64,000 nucleotides of DNA, from the NCBI GenBank assembly GCA_946187345.1, contig CAMHQD010000005.1, positions 20,893 to 84,892 on the forward strand, read 5' to 3'. Source of the DNA: an uncultured Porphyromonadaceae bacterium (lineage in GTDB: Bacteria > Bacteroidota > Bacteroidia > Bacteroidales > Muribaculaceae). The position numbers and the translations under genes are program-made. This document shows positions 1-8,584 of this stretch, piece by piece. The stretch's first letter is position 1, and the number at the start of each line of letters is the position of its first letter. The notes under the pieces were generated by a model. That model saw only the letters and a list, made by a program, of their open reading frames with translations, did no database searches and was not told the DNA's origin.

Positions 1-1953
1 GACGCGCTCAACCCTACAGTCGAATTCCTGCGACATGACTATGTGCGTACCATTGTTGTGGCGATGCTGCGCGAACGTATGGCTGATGTGGTGAAGCAGC
101 CCGGCTCACCCGTCACCCACGTGGGGATCACCGACCGCAACTATATGCTCTCCAAGACAAAGCAAGCGCTGCAGATCTTCGCTACCGCTCGCGACGCATC
201 TGTGTCCGACAGTGCCATGACGTGGATCGCGCGTGAAGTGCGTCGCGCTGTTGAGCACGGTTTTACAGAAGGAGAACTGCGTCGGGCGCAACTTGACTAT
301 GAGGCAGCACTTGACAAGTTCTACCGTGAGCGCGACAAATACACTAATACGCGTTATGCACGCGACTTTGTGCGCGCCTACCTTGACGGTGAACCCGTGC
401 CAAGTATTGAGCAGAACTATCGCCTCATGCAACGCATTATCAGCCAAGTGACCCTCACCGATGCTGACAACTATCTGCGTTCCATTGTCAGCGACACCGA
501 CCGCAACGTTGTTCTTGTGACATTCGCTCCCGAGGCACAGCGCGCCGCTTTGCCCACCGAGGCTGCTCTGCTCGATGCCTTCCACCAGGGGCGTGACGCA
601 TCCACCGAAGCCTATGTTGACACCCTCAAGGCGTCACAGTTGCTTCCCTCTCTGCCCCATGCCGGCAAGGTTGTTGATGAGCAACGCGTGCCGGAGTTTG
701 ACGCTACCTGTTGGACTCTATCCAATGGCATACACGTCTATGTTAAACCCACAACAATCACGGCGGGTGAAGTCGTTCTCGCCGGCACCTCACGTGGAGG
801 ATTCTCGCAAGGTTATGACCCGCAACACGTGGCAAGTTATAAAGCGTTGGATGGAGTCATTGCCGCCTCGGGTTTCGGACAGTTCTCCTCGTCTGACCTC
901 AAGAAGGTTTTAGCCGGAAAAGACGTGAAGATGCGTACCTTTGTCAATAAGGTGAGCGAAGGCTTCCAAGGCAGCAGTTCGCGTACTGACCTCGAGACTG
1001 CCATGCAGTTACTCCACCTCAAGTTGACGCGCCCTGTTAAGGACGAAGGCTCGTTCACTGCCTATCTCGAGAGCAACCGCAGCCGCATCGCTGGTCAGGG
1101 CAATGACCCGAAGTATGAGTTTGCCGACTCTATCTTCTCCAATGTCTTTAACGGGCACCCGCTCGGCGCCGAGCGTCTCACTTTGCCGCAAATCGATCAA
1201 GTGGACTACGACTTTGTCCTCGACGTTTATCGTGACCGCATGAGCGACTTGAGCGACCTTAACGTAATTATAGTGGGAGACTTCGACACCGACTCTCTTA
1301 AGAATCTCGTTGAGACCTATATCGCTTCACTGCCCGGCGGCGGACGTGTCGAGCAACCAGCCGACATCGCCTACCGTCTCTTCCCTGCGAGCAAGCGCAA
1401 CTATTGGACCCGTCACATGGAGAATCCGCAAGACAAGGTCTATTACTTCTGGACAAACGATTGCCCCTATAACCTGCGCAACACCCTGCTTGCCAAAATT
1501 TCCGGTCAACTGGTCACCAACATCCTGCGTGAGGAGTTGCGTGAGAAACGCGGTTGGACTTATCATGTAGACACCCACTGCAGCGTGGTCACAGACCAGA
1601 ACGGTGATGACGGCCCCGTTATCTTCATGCCGCTAAACGTTACAGTGCAGGCCGGTACGGCGGCGGCCACTCGAGACATTATCGAGGCGACCATCGCGTC
1701 TGTCGCGCGTGACGGTGTAACGGCCGAGGCTCTTGACAAAGTGAAGAAATATCTCATCAAAGTCCACAACGAGGACATCACAGACAATACCTATTGGATG
1801 GCGATGATCAATAACTTCGTTAAGCACGACATGGACTTCAACGCCACTTATGTTGATACTATAAATGCCATTACGCCTGCTGATATTACCGATTTCGTTG
1901 CCCGTTACATAGTTTCGGGTCGTGTTCTCACCCTCACCATGACGCCCGAATAA
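1..1953 (+). CDS. M16 (insulinase/pitrilysin-type) zinc peptidase, C-terminal part
   Basis: The reading frame is open to the left edge, so this is the last 650 codons of a longer gene. Full-length two-lobe M16 peptidases of this kind are about 900-950 residues. The visible part covers the end of the N-terminal lobe and a complete C-terminal lobe (from about visible residue 235, LSNGIHVYV), with the late motif REKRGWTYHV typical of M16 substrate-side domains. The catalytic HxxEH would lie upstream, outside the window. Family members degrade peptides in the periplasm or help process exported proteins; the location here cannot be judged without the N terminus. A stem-loop terminator follows at 1975-2025. 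A second, single-lobe M16 peptidase lies at 44879-46123. Confidence 0.88.
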   Translation, partial: DALNPTVEFLRHDYVRTIVVAMLRERMADVVKQPGSPVTHVGITDRNYMLSKTKQALQIFATARDASVSDSAMTWIAREVRRAVEHGFTEGELRRAQLDYEAALDKFYRERDKYTNTRYARDFVRAYLDGEPVPSIEQNYRLMQRIISQVTLTDADNYLRSIVSDTDRNVVLVTFAPEAQRAALPTEAALLDAFHQGRDASTEAYVDTLKASQLLPSLPHAGKVVDEQRVPEFDATCWTLSNGIHVYVKPTTITAGEVVLAGTSRGGFSQGYDPQHVASYKALDGVIAASGFGQFSSSDLKKVLAGKDVKMRTFVNKVSEGFQGSSSRTDLETAMQLLHLKLTRPVKDEGSFTAYLESNRSRIAGQGNDPKYEFADSIFSNVFNGHPLGAERLTLPQIDQVDYDFVLDVYRDRMSDLSDLNVIIVGDFDTDSLKNLVETYIASLPGGGRVEQPADIAYRLFPASKRNYWTRHMENPQDKVYYFWTNDCPYNLRNTLLAKISGQLVTNILREELREKRGWTYHVDTHCSVVTDQNGDDGPVIFMPLNVTVQAGTAAATRDIIEATIASVARDGVTAEALDKVKKYLIKVHNEDITDNTYWMAMINNFVKHDMDFNATYVDTINAITPADITDFVARYIVSGRVLTLTMTPE

Positions 1954-1974
1954 AAAGAATTTGACCTGTGAATC

Positions 1975-2025
1975 CCAACCGCCTTCTTCTTTCTAATAAT
2001 ACTGTAGTCAGAAGAGGGCGATTGG
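1975..2025 (+). terminator. Stem-loop terminator after M16 peptidase
   Basis: Arms 1975-1990 and 2010-2025 pair over 16 positions with one mismatch and one G-T pair, followed by a short T run (TTTAT). It separates the peptidase from the aromatic operon. Confidence 0.6.
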
Positions 2026-2064
2026 TTTATAATCACGAAAAATGATGAAAAAGCCGGGCGCAGG

Positions 2065-2095
2065 TTGTGTAAAATGAAAATTGTCGCTAAATTTG
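2065..2095 (+). promoter_or_regulatory. Bacteroidota-type promoter of the aromatic operon
   Basis: TTG at 2065-2067, 20 bp spacer, TAAATTTG at 2088-2095. This matches the -33/-7 consensus of the Bacteroidota primary sigma factor and predicts a transcript start near 2100, upstream of pheA. Confidence 0.6.
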
Positions 2096-2174
2096 CACGA
2101 AATTTTGTCTTGAAACATGGGTAGTGACGCGAGATGTCGTTTCACAATACAAGACAATGATTGTTGATATATTG

Positions 2175-3026
2175 ATGAAAAGTGAAAATGTGCCACTGCG
2201 AGTGGCTATACAAGGCATTGCCGGATGCTTTCATGATGCTGCCGCTCGTGAATATTTTGAAGGTAGAGAGGTGGAGAGCGTTGCCTGCGACACGTTTGAG
2301 GACGTCTTTGACGCTCTCCGTTTTGATGCGTCTATGGTTGGTATTGTGGCTATAGAGAACACTATTGCTGGCAGTCTGCTCCAAAATCATGAACTGTTGC
2401 GTCAAAGCAACCTCACCATCGTGGGAGAACATAAGAAGTACATCTCGCAGGCATTAGCGGTCTTGCCAGGTGACACGATTGATATGATAAGCGAGGTGCA
2501 CAGTCACCCAATAGCTCTGAGGCAGTGTGAGCAGTTTCTGCACCGTTATCCAAATATTAAACGAGTGGAAGCGCATGACACAGCAGGCAGCGCGATGGAG
2601 ATTGCGCGTGATGGGCGGCACGGTCATGCGGCAATATGTGGCCGGTATGCAGCTGAACTCTATGGCCTTGACGTTCTTGCCGATGATATTCAAACGAATA
2701 AACGCAACTTCACAAGATTCCTGATTCTCGCCGACCCGTCTAACGTTCGGGAACTAATGCCGCAATCTCACACCGACAAGGCGTCGCTGGCGTTCACTCT
2801 ACCTCACAGCCAAGGCTCATTGAGTGCTGTGTTGACGATATTCTCGTTTTACGGTATGAACTTGACTAAAATTCAGTCGCTTCCTATTATTGGTCGTGAG
2901 TGGGAGTATCGCTTCTATATAGACTTGACATTCACTGACTATACACGGTATCGTCAGTCGATAGACGCTGTCCGTCCGTTGATTAGCGACTTCAAAATAC
3001 TTGGCGAGTATGAGCAGAGCGTGTAA
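2175..3026 (+). CDS. pheA: Prephenate dehydratase (monofunctional, with ACT domain)
   Basis: Converts prephenate to phenylpyruvate in cytosolic phenylalanine synthesis. The 283-residue product has the two-part dehydratase domain (about residues 5-185) with the catalytic TRF motif at 180-182, then an ACT domain for allosteric control. The usual ESRP phenylalanine-binding motif reads QSLP (KIQSLPIIGREWEY), a form I recall from Bacteroidales homologues. No chorismate mutase domain is present; that activity is fused to the DAHP synthase two genes downstream. The start is set at ATG 2175 because homology begins at about residue 7 (PLRVAIQG); GTG 2124 and ATG 2157 are in frame and possible. First gene of the pheA-aminotransferase-aroF-tyrA operon. 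Confidence 0.93.
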   Translation: MKSENVPLRVAIQGIAGCFHDAAAREYFEGREVESVACDTFEDVFDALRFDASMVGIVAIENTIAGSLLQNHELLRQSNLTIVGEHKKYISQALAVLPGDTIDMISEVHSHPIALRQCEQFLHRYPNIKRVEAHDTAGSAMEIARDGRHGHAAICGRYAAELYGLDVLADDIQTNKRNFTRFLILADPSNVRELMPQSHTDKASLAFTLPHSQGSLSAVLTIFSFYGMNLTKIQSLPIIGREWEYRFYIDLTFTDYTRYRQSIDAVRPLISDFKILGEYEQSV

Positions 3027-3036
3027 GATATTAAAT

Positions 3037-3057
3037 GTGAATTATGAATTGTGAATT
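3037..3057 (+). repeat. Heptanucleotide array (unit GTGAATT/ATGAATT)
   Basis: Three tandem 7-nt units between pheA and the aminotransferase. The second unit supplies the ATG start codon (3044) of the aminotransferase and the third encodes its residues 3-5. TGA triplets at 3038, 3045 and 3052 fall in all three frames. Confidence 0.8.
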
Positions 3058-4225
3058 GAACATAAGGCCCGCCGACAGGGTGGCGACAGTGGAGGAGTAT
3101 TACTTCTCGCGCAAACTCAAGCAGATTGCGAGGCTTAACGCGGCGGGAGCGGACATCGTGAGCCTGGGCGTGGGCGGCCCTGACCGTCCGCCACGCGACG
3201 AGGTAATCGAGCGCCTGGTTAGTGAAGCCCGCAAGCCAGACGCGCACGGATATCAGCCCTACGTGGGTTTGCCGCAGTTGCGCCGCGCCTACGCCGACTG
3301 GTACGGACGTTACTATGGCGTGTCGCTCGACCCGGACGGTGAAGTGCTGCCGCTCATCGGCAGTAAGGAGGGAATCTTGCACATCACTATGGCCTTTGTC
3401 AACCCCGGTGACGCGGTGCTGGTGCCTAACCCGGGATACCCGACGTACACGAGCGTCAGCCGCTTGTGCGGAGCGCGCATCATCTACTACGATTTGACTG
3501 AGGAAGGTGACTGGGAACCGGACTTTGAGGCGTTGGAGGCCGCCGGATTGGAAGGTGTGAAACTGATGTGGGTCAACTATCCCCACATGCCAACGGGGCG
3601 CATCGCGTCGCCGGAGTTGTTCCAACGGCTTGTTGACTTCGGTCGCCGCCATGGCATCGTGATTGTGAACGACAACCCCTATAGTTTTATCTTGAACGAT
3701 GACCGCCCGCTGAGTATTCTCGCAGCCTCGGGAGCGCGCGAGGTGGCCATCGAGATGAACTCGCTGAGCAAGGCTCACAATATGCCGGGATGGCGAATGG
3801 GAATGGTGGCGGCAAACAAGGACTTTATCGACTGGGTACTGCGGGTGAAGAGCAATGTGGACAGCGGGCAGTTCCGTCCGATGATGCTGGCGGCGGTTGA
3901 GGCGCTTGCGGCAGGAGACGAATGGTACGCTGCGCTTAACGGAGAGTACCGGCGCCGTCGCGCGGTTGCCATGGAAATAATGCGTACTCTCGGTTGCCAC
4001 GTTGATGAACGCCAACGCGGGTTGTTCCTGTGGGGGCGTGTGGCTGATGGCGTAGAGAGTGGTGAGGCGTTGGCCGACGAGGTGCTGGAGCGGGCGCGTG
4101 TGTTTATCGTGCCGGGCCATATCTTTGGCAGCAACGGCGCTCGTTATGTGAGACTGAGCCTCTGCGCCCCGTTACCTCGCCTCACTGAAGCCCTGCGCAG
4201 ACTGCAGTTAATGACTAATAACTAA
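3044..4225 (+). CDS. Class I/II PLP-dependent aminotransferase of the aromatic operon
   Basis: A 393-residue fold-type I aminotransferase. The PLP lysine lies in NSLSKAHNMPGWRMG (about residues 243-257), and the family signatures NPGYPTYTS and the arginine in YVRLSLC near the C terminus are present. Its position between prephenate dehydratase and DAHP synthase/chorismate mutase suggests it transaminates prephenate, phenylpyruvate or hydroxyphenylpyruvate; an aspartate or LL-DAP aminotransferase role cannot be excluded from sequence alone. The start codon lies inside the heptad array at 3037-3057, so residues 2-6 (NCELN) are largely repeat-encoded. The last residues (LMTNN) and the stop are encoded by a second heptad array at 4207-4248. 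Confidence 0.85.
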   Translation: MNCELNIRPADRVATVEEYYFSRKLKQIARLNAAGADIVSLGVGGPDRPPRDEVIERLVSEARKPDAHGYQPYVGLPQLRRAYADWYGRYYGVSLDPDGEVLPLIGSKEGILHITMAFVNPGDAVLVPNPGYPTYTSVSRLCGARIIYYDLTEEGDWEPDFEALEAAGLEGVKLMWVNYPHMPTGRIASPELFQRLVDFGRRHGIVIVNDNPYSFILNDDRPLSILAASGAREVAIEMNSLSKAHNMPGWRMGMVAANKDFIDWVLRVKSNVDSGQFRPMMLAAVEALAAGDEWYAALNGEYRRRRAVAMEIMRTLGCHVDERQRGLFLWGRVADGVESGEALADEVLERARVFIVPGHIFGSNGARYVRLSLCAPLPRLTEALRRLQLMTNN

Positions 4226-4248
4226 CGATTAACGACTGATGACTGAAT
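4207..4248 (+). repeat. Heptanucleotide array (unit ACTAACG-like, six copies)
   Basis: Six degenerate 7-nt units spanning the stop codon of the aminotransferase (4223-4225) and the start codon of the DAHP synthase (4239-4241). Stop triplets occur every 7 nt (4209, 4216, 4223, 4230, 4237, 4244), twice in each frame. Confidence 0.85.
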
Positions 4249-5321
4249 ATTTCAAGGATTTAGTGCCAATCACATTTGATGGCATCGATAACAATCGTCC
4301 GCTTGTAATCGCGGGACCCTGTAGCGCCGAGAGCCGCGAACAGATTTTTGAGACGGCGCGCGGAGTGAAAGCAGCCGGAGTGGGCGTTTTCCGCGCGGGC
4401 ATTTGGAAACCGCGCACCAAGCCCGGAGGCTTTGAGGGTGTGGGCATCCGTGGCCTGTTGTGGCTTGCCGAGGTCAAGCGCGACCTTGGACTGCTCACGG
4501 CCACCGAGGTCGCCACGCGCGACCATGTGGCTGCAGCGCTTGATGCGGGCGTGGACATCCTCTGGATTGGTGCCAGAACGAGCGCCAACCCGTTTGCGAT
4601 GCAAGAGATTGCCAACGCGTTGCAGGGACATCCCGAGGTGACGGTGCTTGTGAAAAATCCGGTAAATCCTGACCTGGAGTTATGGATTGGCGCCTTGCAG
4701 CGCATCTATAATGCAGGAGTGAGGCGCCTGGGCGCAATCCATCGCGGCTTTAGCACCTACGGCAAACATCTCTACCGCAACGAGCCGCAGTGGTATATCC
4801 CCATTGAGTTGCATCGTCGTGTGCCGAAACTGCCAATTTTGAGCGACCCGTCACACATGGGCGGTAAGCGCGAACTGATTGCGCCAATCGCCCAGCAAGC
4901 GTTGGATATGGATTTTGCCGGCTTGATGATTGAGACGCATTGCAATCCGGACTGTGCCTTGAGCGACCGCGACCAGCAGGTGACGCCGGAGGCTCTGAAT
5001 TTGATATTAAACACACTGGTGATGAGAGATAAGAAGCAATCTACCGAAAATCTGAATCTGCTGCGGCAACAGATTGACCGCTGCGACAACGAGTTGCTGG
5101 AGGTGTTGAGCCGACGAATGCGTGTGTCGCGTGAAATCGGTCAGTATAAACTCGAGCACAATATGAGTGTTGTTCAAGCCGGACGTTATAGTGACATCAT
5201 GGCTGACCGCTTGCGTCTGGCAAGTGAGATGGGGATTGGTGCGGACTGCATGCAAGTGATCATGCAGGCAATCCATGAGGAAAGTGTGCGTCAACAAATC
5301 GAGATAGTCAACAAGTCATGA
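4239..5321 (+). CDS. aroF: Bifunctional DAHP synthase / chorismate mutase
   Basis: A 360-residue fusion. Residues 1 to about 260 are a type I-beta DAHP synthase (VIAGPCSAESREQ, GAIHRGFSTYGK, DPSHMGGKREL), which condenses phosphoenolpyruvate and erythrose 4-phosphate, the first step of the shikimate pathway. Residues from about 270 to the end are an AroQ-type chorismate mutase (LLRQQIDRCDNELLEVLSRR), which makes prephenate from chorismate. In family members with this fusion the mutase domain also serves as an allosteric sensor. The neighbours use prephenate in both directions (pheA, tyrA). The stop overlaps the tyrA start by four bases (ATGA), suggesting translational coupling. The name aroF is used by family; other genomes call it aroA(G) or aroG. 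Confidence 0.93.
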   Translation: MTEYFKDLVPITFDGIDNNRPLVIAGPCSAESREQIFETARGVKAAGVGVFRAGIWKPRTKPGGFEGVGIRGLLWLAEVKRDLGLLTATEVATRDHVAAALDAGVDILWIGARTSANPFAMQEIANALQGHPEVTVLVKNPVNPDLELWIGALQRIYNAGVRRLGAIHRGFSTYGKHLYRNEPQWYIPIELHRRVPKLPILSDPSHMGGKRELIAPIAQQALDMDFAGLMIETHCNPDCALSDRDQQVTPEALNLILNTLVMRDKKQSTENLNLLRQQIDRCDNELLEVLSRRMRVSREIGQYKLEHNMSVVQAGRYSDIMADRLRLASEMGIGADCMQVIMQAIHEESVRQQIEIVNKS

Positions 5322-6094
5322 AGATATTGGTAATGGGGGCCGGCAAGATGGGCTCCTTCTTCTGCGACCTGCTCACGCGCGAGCACGAGGTGGCAATATA
5401 TGACACGTGCAAGGAACGGTTGCGGTTCACCTTTGACGCGTTGCGGTTCACTTCGCTTGACGAGGTGGACGCTTTCGCGCCCGAACTGCTCATCAACGCT
5501 GTGACAGTCAAGTACACCATCGAGGCGTTCAATGCCGTGCTGCCTCATCTGCCGACGGGCTGTATCATCAGTGACATTGCCTCGGTGAAAACGGGTTTGC
5601 CGGAGTTTTACACATCACAGACTCACCCGTTTGTGAGCACTCACCCGATGTTTGGTCCCACATTCGCGTCGTTGAGCAACCTCGCTAATGAGAACGCGAT
5701 TATCATCAGTGAGGGAAACCACTTGGGCAAAGTGTTTTTCCGCGACCTGTATAAGTCGCTGGGACTGAACGTGTGTGAGTACACATTCGCCGAACACGAT
5801 GAGACAATCGCCTATTCGTTGTCGATACCATTTGCAAGCACATTGGTTTTTGGCAGTGTGATGAAACATCAGGACGCGCCGGGCACGACGTTCAAGCGCC
5901 ATTTGGCCATTGCTCGCGGCCTGATGAGTGAGGACGACTACCTGTTGCAGGAGATTTTGTTCAACCCCCACACTGCCGGGCAACTCGAGCGCATTCAGGC
6001 GCGGCTTGATGAGTTGCGCGCGATTATCGAGCGTCACGACGCTCCGGCGATGAAGTCGTTCCTCGACGAGGTGAGGGATAATATCGAGCGATAG
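5318..6094 (+). CDS. tyrA: Prephenate dehydrogenase
   Basis: Oxidatively decarboxylates prephenate to 4-hydroxyphenylpyruvate with NAD(P), the tyrosine branch. The 258-residue protein starts with a Rossmann motif (MKILVMGAGKMGSFF), contains the STHPMFGPT segment with the family's catalytic histidine, and ends in the all-helical dimerisation region. There is no ACT or mutase domain, so it is at the short end of the family. ATGA overlap with the preceding gene marks it as the last cistron of the aromatic operon. A small inverted repeat (GTGAC/GTCAC, about 6116-6129) follows, without a clear T tract. Confidence 0.92.
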   Translation: MKILVMGAGKMGSFFCDLLTREHEVAIYDTCKERLRFTFDALRFTSLDEVDAFAPELLINAVTVKYTIEAFNAVLPHLPTGCIISDIASVKTGLPEFYTSQTHPFVSTHPMFGPTFASLSNLANENAIIISEGNHLGKVFFRDLYKSLGLNVCEYTFAEHDETIAYSLSIPFASTLVFGSVMKHQDAPGTTFKRHLAIARGLMSEDDYLLQEILFNPHTAGQLERIQARLDELRAIIERHDAPAMKSFLDEVRDNIER

Positions 6095-6148
6095 AAATGT
6101 GTAATAAATGACAAAGTGACACGGTCACTTCGCACTCCACTCAATTAA

Positions 6149-7159
6149 ATGATTATATTAGGAATAGAGTCGTCTTGCGACGACACATCGGCGGCCGTGA
6201 TAGACGACTGCGTGCTGCTGTCGAGCGTTATAGCGAGTCAAAAGGTGCATGAGGCTTACGGCGGAGTGGTGCCTGAACTGGCTTCGCGTGCCCATCAACA
6301 AAATATCGTGCCGGTGGTGAGTGAGGCCATTCGCCAGGCTGGCATCGACCGCAAGGATATTGGCGCGGTGGCGTTTACTCGCGGCCCCGGGTTGCCCGGT
6401 TCGCTCCATGTGGGCTGCGCCTTTGCCAAGGGACTTGCTTTGGCATTGAATGTTCCGCTTGTTGATGTGAACCACCTGCACGGGCATGTGCTCGCTCATT
6501 TTGTGAAACATAAGCCGGACGATGAGGTGCCCGAGTTCCCGTACCTGTGTCTTCTGGTGAGCGGCGGTAATTCGCAGATTATCCGCGTGGACTCGCCGGC
6601 AGAGATGATCGTGCTCGGGCAGACGATTGATGACGCGGCGGGCGAGGCGTTTGACAAGTGCGCCAAGGTGATGGGCCTGCCCTATCCCGGCGGACCGGTC
6701 ATCGACCGTTTGGCGGCCGAAGGCGACCCGTCACGATTTAAGTTCGCAAAACCGCATATTGACGGTTATAATTATAGTTTCAGCGGCCTGAAGACATCGT
6801 TTCTTTATACCCTGCGTGATGCCCTCAAGGAAAATCCCAACTTCATTGAGGAGAACAAGGCCGACTTGGCAGCGTCGTTGCAACGCACGATTGTGGATAT
6901 TTTGATGCACCAGTTCACGCGTGCCATCAAGGACACAGGCATCAAGACGATTGCCATCGGCGGGGGAGTGAGCGCCAATAGCGGTGTGCGTGACGCAGTG
7001 GCCGACTATGCGCGTCGCCATCGTCTGCGGGCATTCATCCCGGAGCGGTCGTTCACTACCGACAATGCCGCGATGATTGCGGTTGCCGGTTGGTTTAAGG
7101 CTCAACGCGGCGAGTTCTGCGACCCGACAGAGCCTCCGTTTGCCAGAGTAGTGATTTGA
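6149..7159 (+). CDS. tsaD: tRNA N6-adenosine threonylcarbamoyltransferase
   Basis: Transfers the threonylcarbamoyl group to A37 of ANN-decoding tRNAs, together with TsaB and TsaE. The 336-residue protein begins with the Kae1/TsaD signature (MIILGIESSCDDTSAAVID), has the metal-binding HxxxH (HGHVLAH, about residues 111-117), and GGGVSANSGVR near the C terminus. Length is normal for the family. It stands alone between tyrA and cinA, and the downstream gap carries a dispersed repeat (7171-7316). Confidence 0.96.
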   Translation: MIILGIESSCDDTSAAVIDDCVLLSSVIASQKVHEAYGGVVPELASRAHQQNIVPVVSEAIRQAGIDRKDIGAVAFTRGPGLPGSLHVGCAFAKGLALALNVPLVDVNHLHGHVLAHFVKHKPDDEVPEFPYLCLLVSGGNSQIIRVDSPAEMIVLGQTIDDAAGEAFDKCAKVMGLPYPGGPVIDRLAAEGDPSRFKFAKPHIDGYNYSFSGLKTSFLYTLRDALKENPNFIEENKADLAASLQRTIVDILMHQFTRAIKDTGIKTIAIGGGVSANSGVRDAVADYARRHRLRAFIPERSFTTDNAAMIAVAGWFKAQRGEFCDPTEPPFARVVI

Positions 7160-7170
7160 TAAACGTCTAA

Positions 7171-7316
7171 GGTTGAGGGGGTGAGAGGTTGAGCCTCGCG
7201 CTGGCGCGCTCGGGGATAATGGATTTGCCTCCGGGATGGCCAAGCCCAACATTTCTTCCCAATCGCGATAGCGATTGGCTCAACCTCTCAACACCTCAAC
7301 CCTCAACCTCTCAACC
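7171..7316. repeat. Dispersed GAGAGGTTGAG-bounded intergenic element, copy 1
   Basis: Non-coding element between tsaD and cinA, bounded by inverted GAGAGGTTGAG-type tracts (left 7171-7191, right 7279-7316, where CTCAAC recurs every 7-8 nt). Its inner block at about 7188-7226 matches, in reverse complement, the block at 61539-61579 (shared CAAATCCA, GAGCGCG, CAGCGC and GGCTCAACC words in the same order). No open frame of note; a non-autonomous mobile or REP-like repeat is likely. Confidence 0.7.
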
Positions 7317-7326
7317 TATAAACAAA

Positions 7327-8571
7327 ATGCGTTACGATATAATTGCGATTGGAGATGAACTGCTCATTGGTCAGGTGACCGATACAAACAGCGGTGCGAT
7401 AGCGCGGATGCTCTCGCCGCACGGGTGGCAACTGAATGAGACGCGCGTTATCGGCGATGACGCGGCGGCTATTACCGCGGCTCTTGACGCGGCGTTGGCC
7501 GAGGTGGATGTCGTGTTGATGACCGGCGGACTCGGTCCCACCAAGGACGACATCACCAAACCGGCGCTGGCGCGCTACTTCGGCGGCGAGATGCGTTGGG
7601 ACGAGACTGTGGAGGCCGATGTGCGCCGCGTGTTTGCGGCGCGAGGCTTGGAGTTGAACGAGTCGACGCTATCGCAGGCGTGGGTACCGTCGTCGTGCCG
7701 CGTGATTCACAACCGCGTGGGTACGGCGCCGCTGATGTGGTTTGAACGCGATGGCAAGGTGGCAGTGAGTATGCCCGGTGTGCCTCATGAGACATTGACG
7801 ATGATGCGTGAGGCGGTGTTGCCGCGATTGCTCGAGCGGTTCCCGTCCGGCGAGAGTATCGAGCACCGCACAACGGTTGTGGCCGGCGTCATCGAGAGCA
7901 AACTATCGGAGCGTTTGGAGGCCTTTGAAGCGGCGTTGCCCACGTTTTTCCATTTGGCTTATCTGCCGGAGGCCGGGCTCATCCGGTTGCGCCTGACCGG
8001 ACGTCATCCTGACGCGGAGTTACTGCATCACATGGTGGACGAGATTGACGACAGGCTGCAGCAAGAACTTGGAGAATATGCCATTTGCCGCGGCGACAAG
8101 CCGCTGGCGGCAATCGTCGGCGACCGTCTGAGTGAGCGTGGCCTCACGGTGGCGACGGCCGAGAGTTGCACCGGCGGCAATATAGCCCACCGCTTGACGC
8201 TCATTGCCGGCAGCAGCGAGTACTTTCGCGGTGGGGTAGTGGCCTATAGCAACGATGTGAAGCGAGACGTGCTTGGAGTGAGCCGTGACGACCTGGACGC
8301 TTACGGCGCGGTGAGCGAACCGGTAGTGCGGCAGATGGCATTGGGTGCGTGTCGTGTGACCGGCAGCGACTGCGCCGTAGCCACCAGCGGTATCGCCGGT
8401 CCCGGCGGCGGCACGCCCGAGAAGCCCGTGGGCACCGTGTGGATTGCGGCCGCAGTCCGTGGCCATGTCGTCACGCGCCTGCTTCACCTGCCCGGTGACC
8501 GCCGCCGCGTGATAGACCGTGCGACCACCGAGGCTTTGCTACTGCTTTTGAAGATGTTAGATGTTAGATGA
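7327..8571 (+). CDS. cinA: CinA-like protein (nucleotide pyrophosphatase / NMN amidase type)
   Basis: A 414-residue, two-domain protein. Residues 1 to about 170 are a MoCF-biosynthesis-like domain (MRYDIIAIGDELLIGQVTDT, MTGGLGPTKDD). The C-terminal CinA domain (from about 255) carries the amidase serine in TAESCTGGNIAHRL and later GIAGPGGGTPEKPVGTV. The family acts in pyridine-nucleotide salvage, deamidating nicotinamide mononucleotide, and is often annotated as competence/damage-inducible. ATG 7327 is chosen because homology begins there; the in-frame extension to 7189 is translated repeat. The last codons and stop overlap a heptad array (8553-8573). Confidence 0.93.
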   Translation: MRYDIIAIGDELLIGQVTDTNSGAIARMLSPHGWQLNETRVIGDDAAAITAALDAALAEVDVVLMTGGLGPTKDDITKPALARYFGGEMRWDETVEADVRRVFAARGLELNESTLSQAWVPSSCRVIHNRVGTAPLMWFERDGKVAVSMPGVPHETLTMMREAVLPRLLERFPSGESIEHRTTVVAGVIESKLSERLEAFEAALPTFFHLAYLPEAGLIRLRLTGRHPDAELLHHMVDEIDDRLQQELGEYAICRGDKPLAAIVGDRLSERGLTVATAESCTGGNIAHRLTLIAGSSEYFRGGVVAYSNDVKRDVLGVSRDDLDAYGAVSEPVVRQMALGACRVTGSDCAVATSGIAGPGGGTPEKPVGTVWIAAAVRGHVVTRLLHLPGDRRRVIDRATTEALLLLLKMLDVR

Positions 8572-8573
8572 AA
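8553..8573 (+). repeat. Heptanucleotide array (unit GATGTTA)
   Basis: Two exact units plus a third diverged one at the end of cinA. TAG at 8558 and 8565 and TGA at 8569 occupy three different frames; the TGA at 8569 is the cinA stop. Confidence 0.7.
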
Positions 8574-8584
8574 TGCCAAAGATT

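Noticed and set aside
2954..4120. Long open frame on the minus strand (388 codons) opposite the aminotransferase
   Set aside because: It is antisense to a clear PLP enzyme and its translation is rich in His/Arg/Val without domain motifs, a typical shadow of high-GC third positions.
4207..4248. Heptad arrays as CRISPR or attachment sites
   Set aside because: Units are 7 nt with no spacers and no cas or integrase genes nearby.
7171..7316. Insertion sequence
   Set aside because: No transposase frame; the element is too short and non-coding.
7189..7326. N-terminal extension of CinA by 46 residues
   Set aside because: The extension is encoded by the dispersed repeat; conserved CinA starts at 7327.
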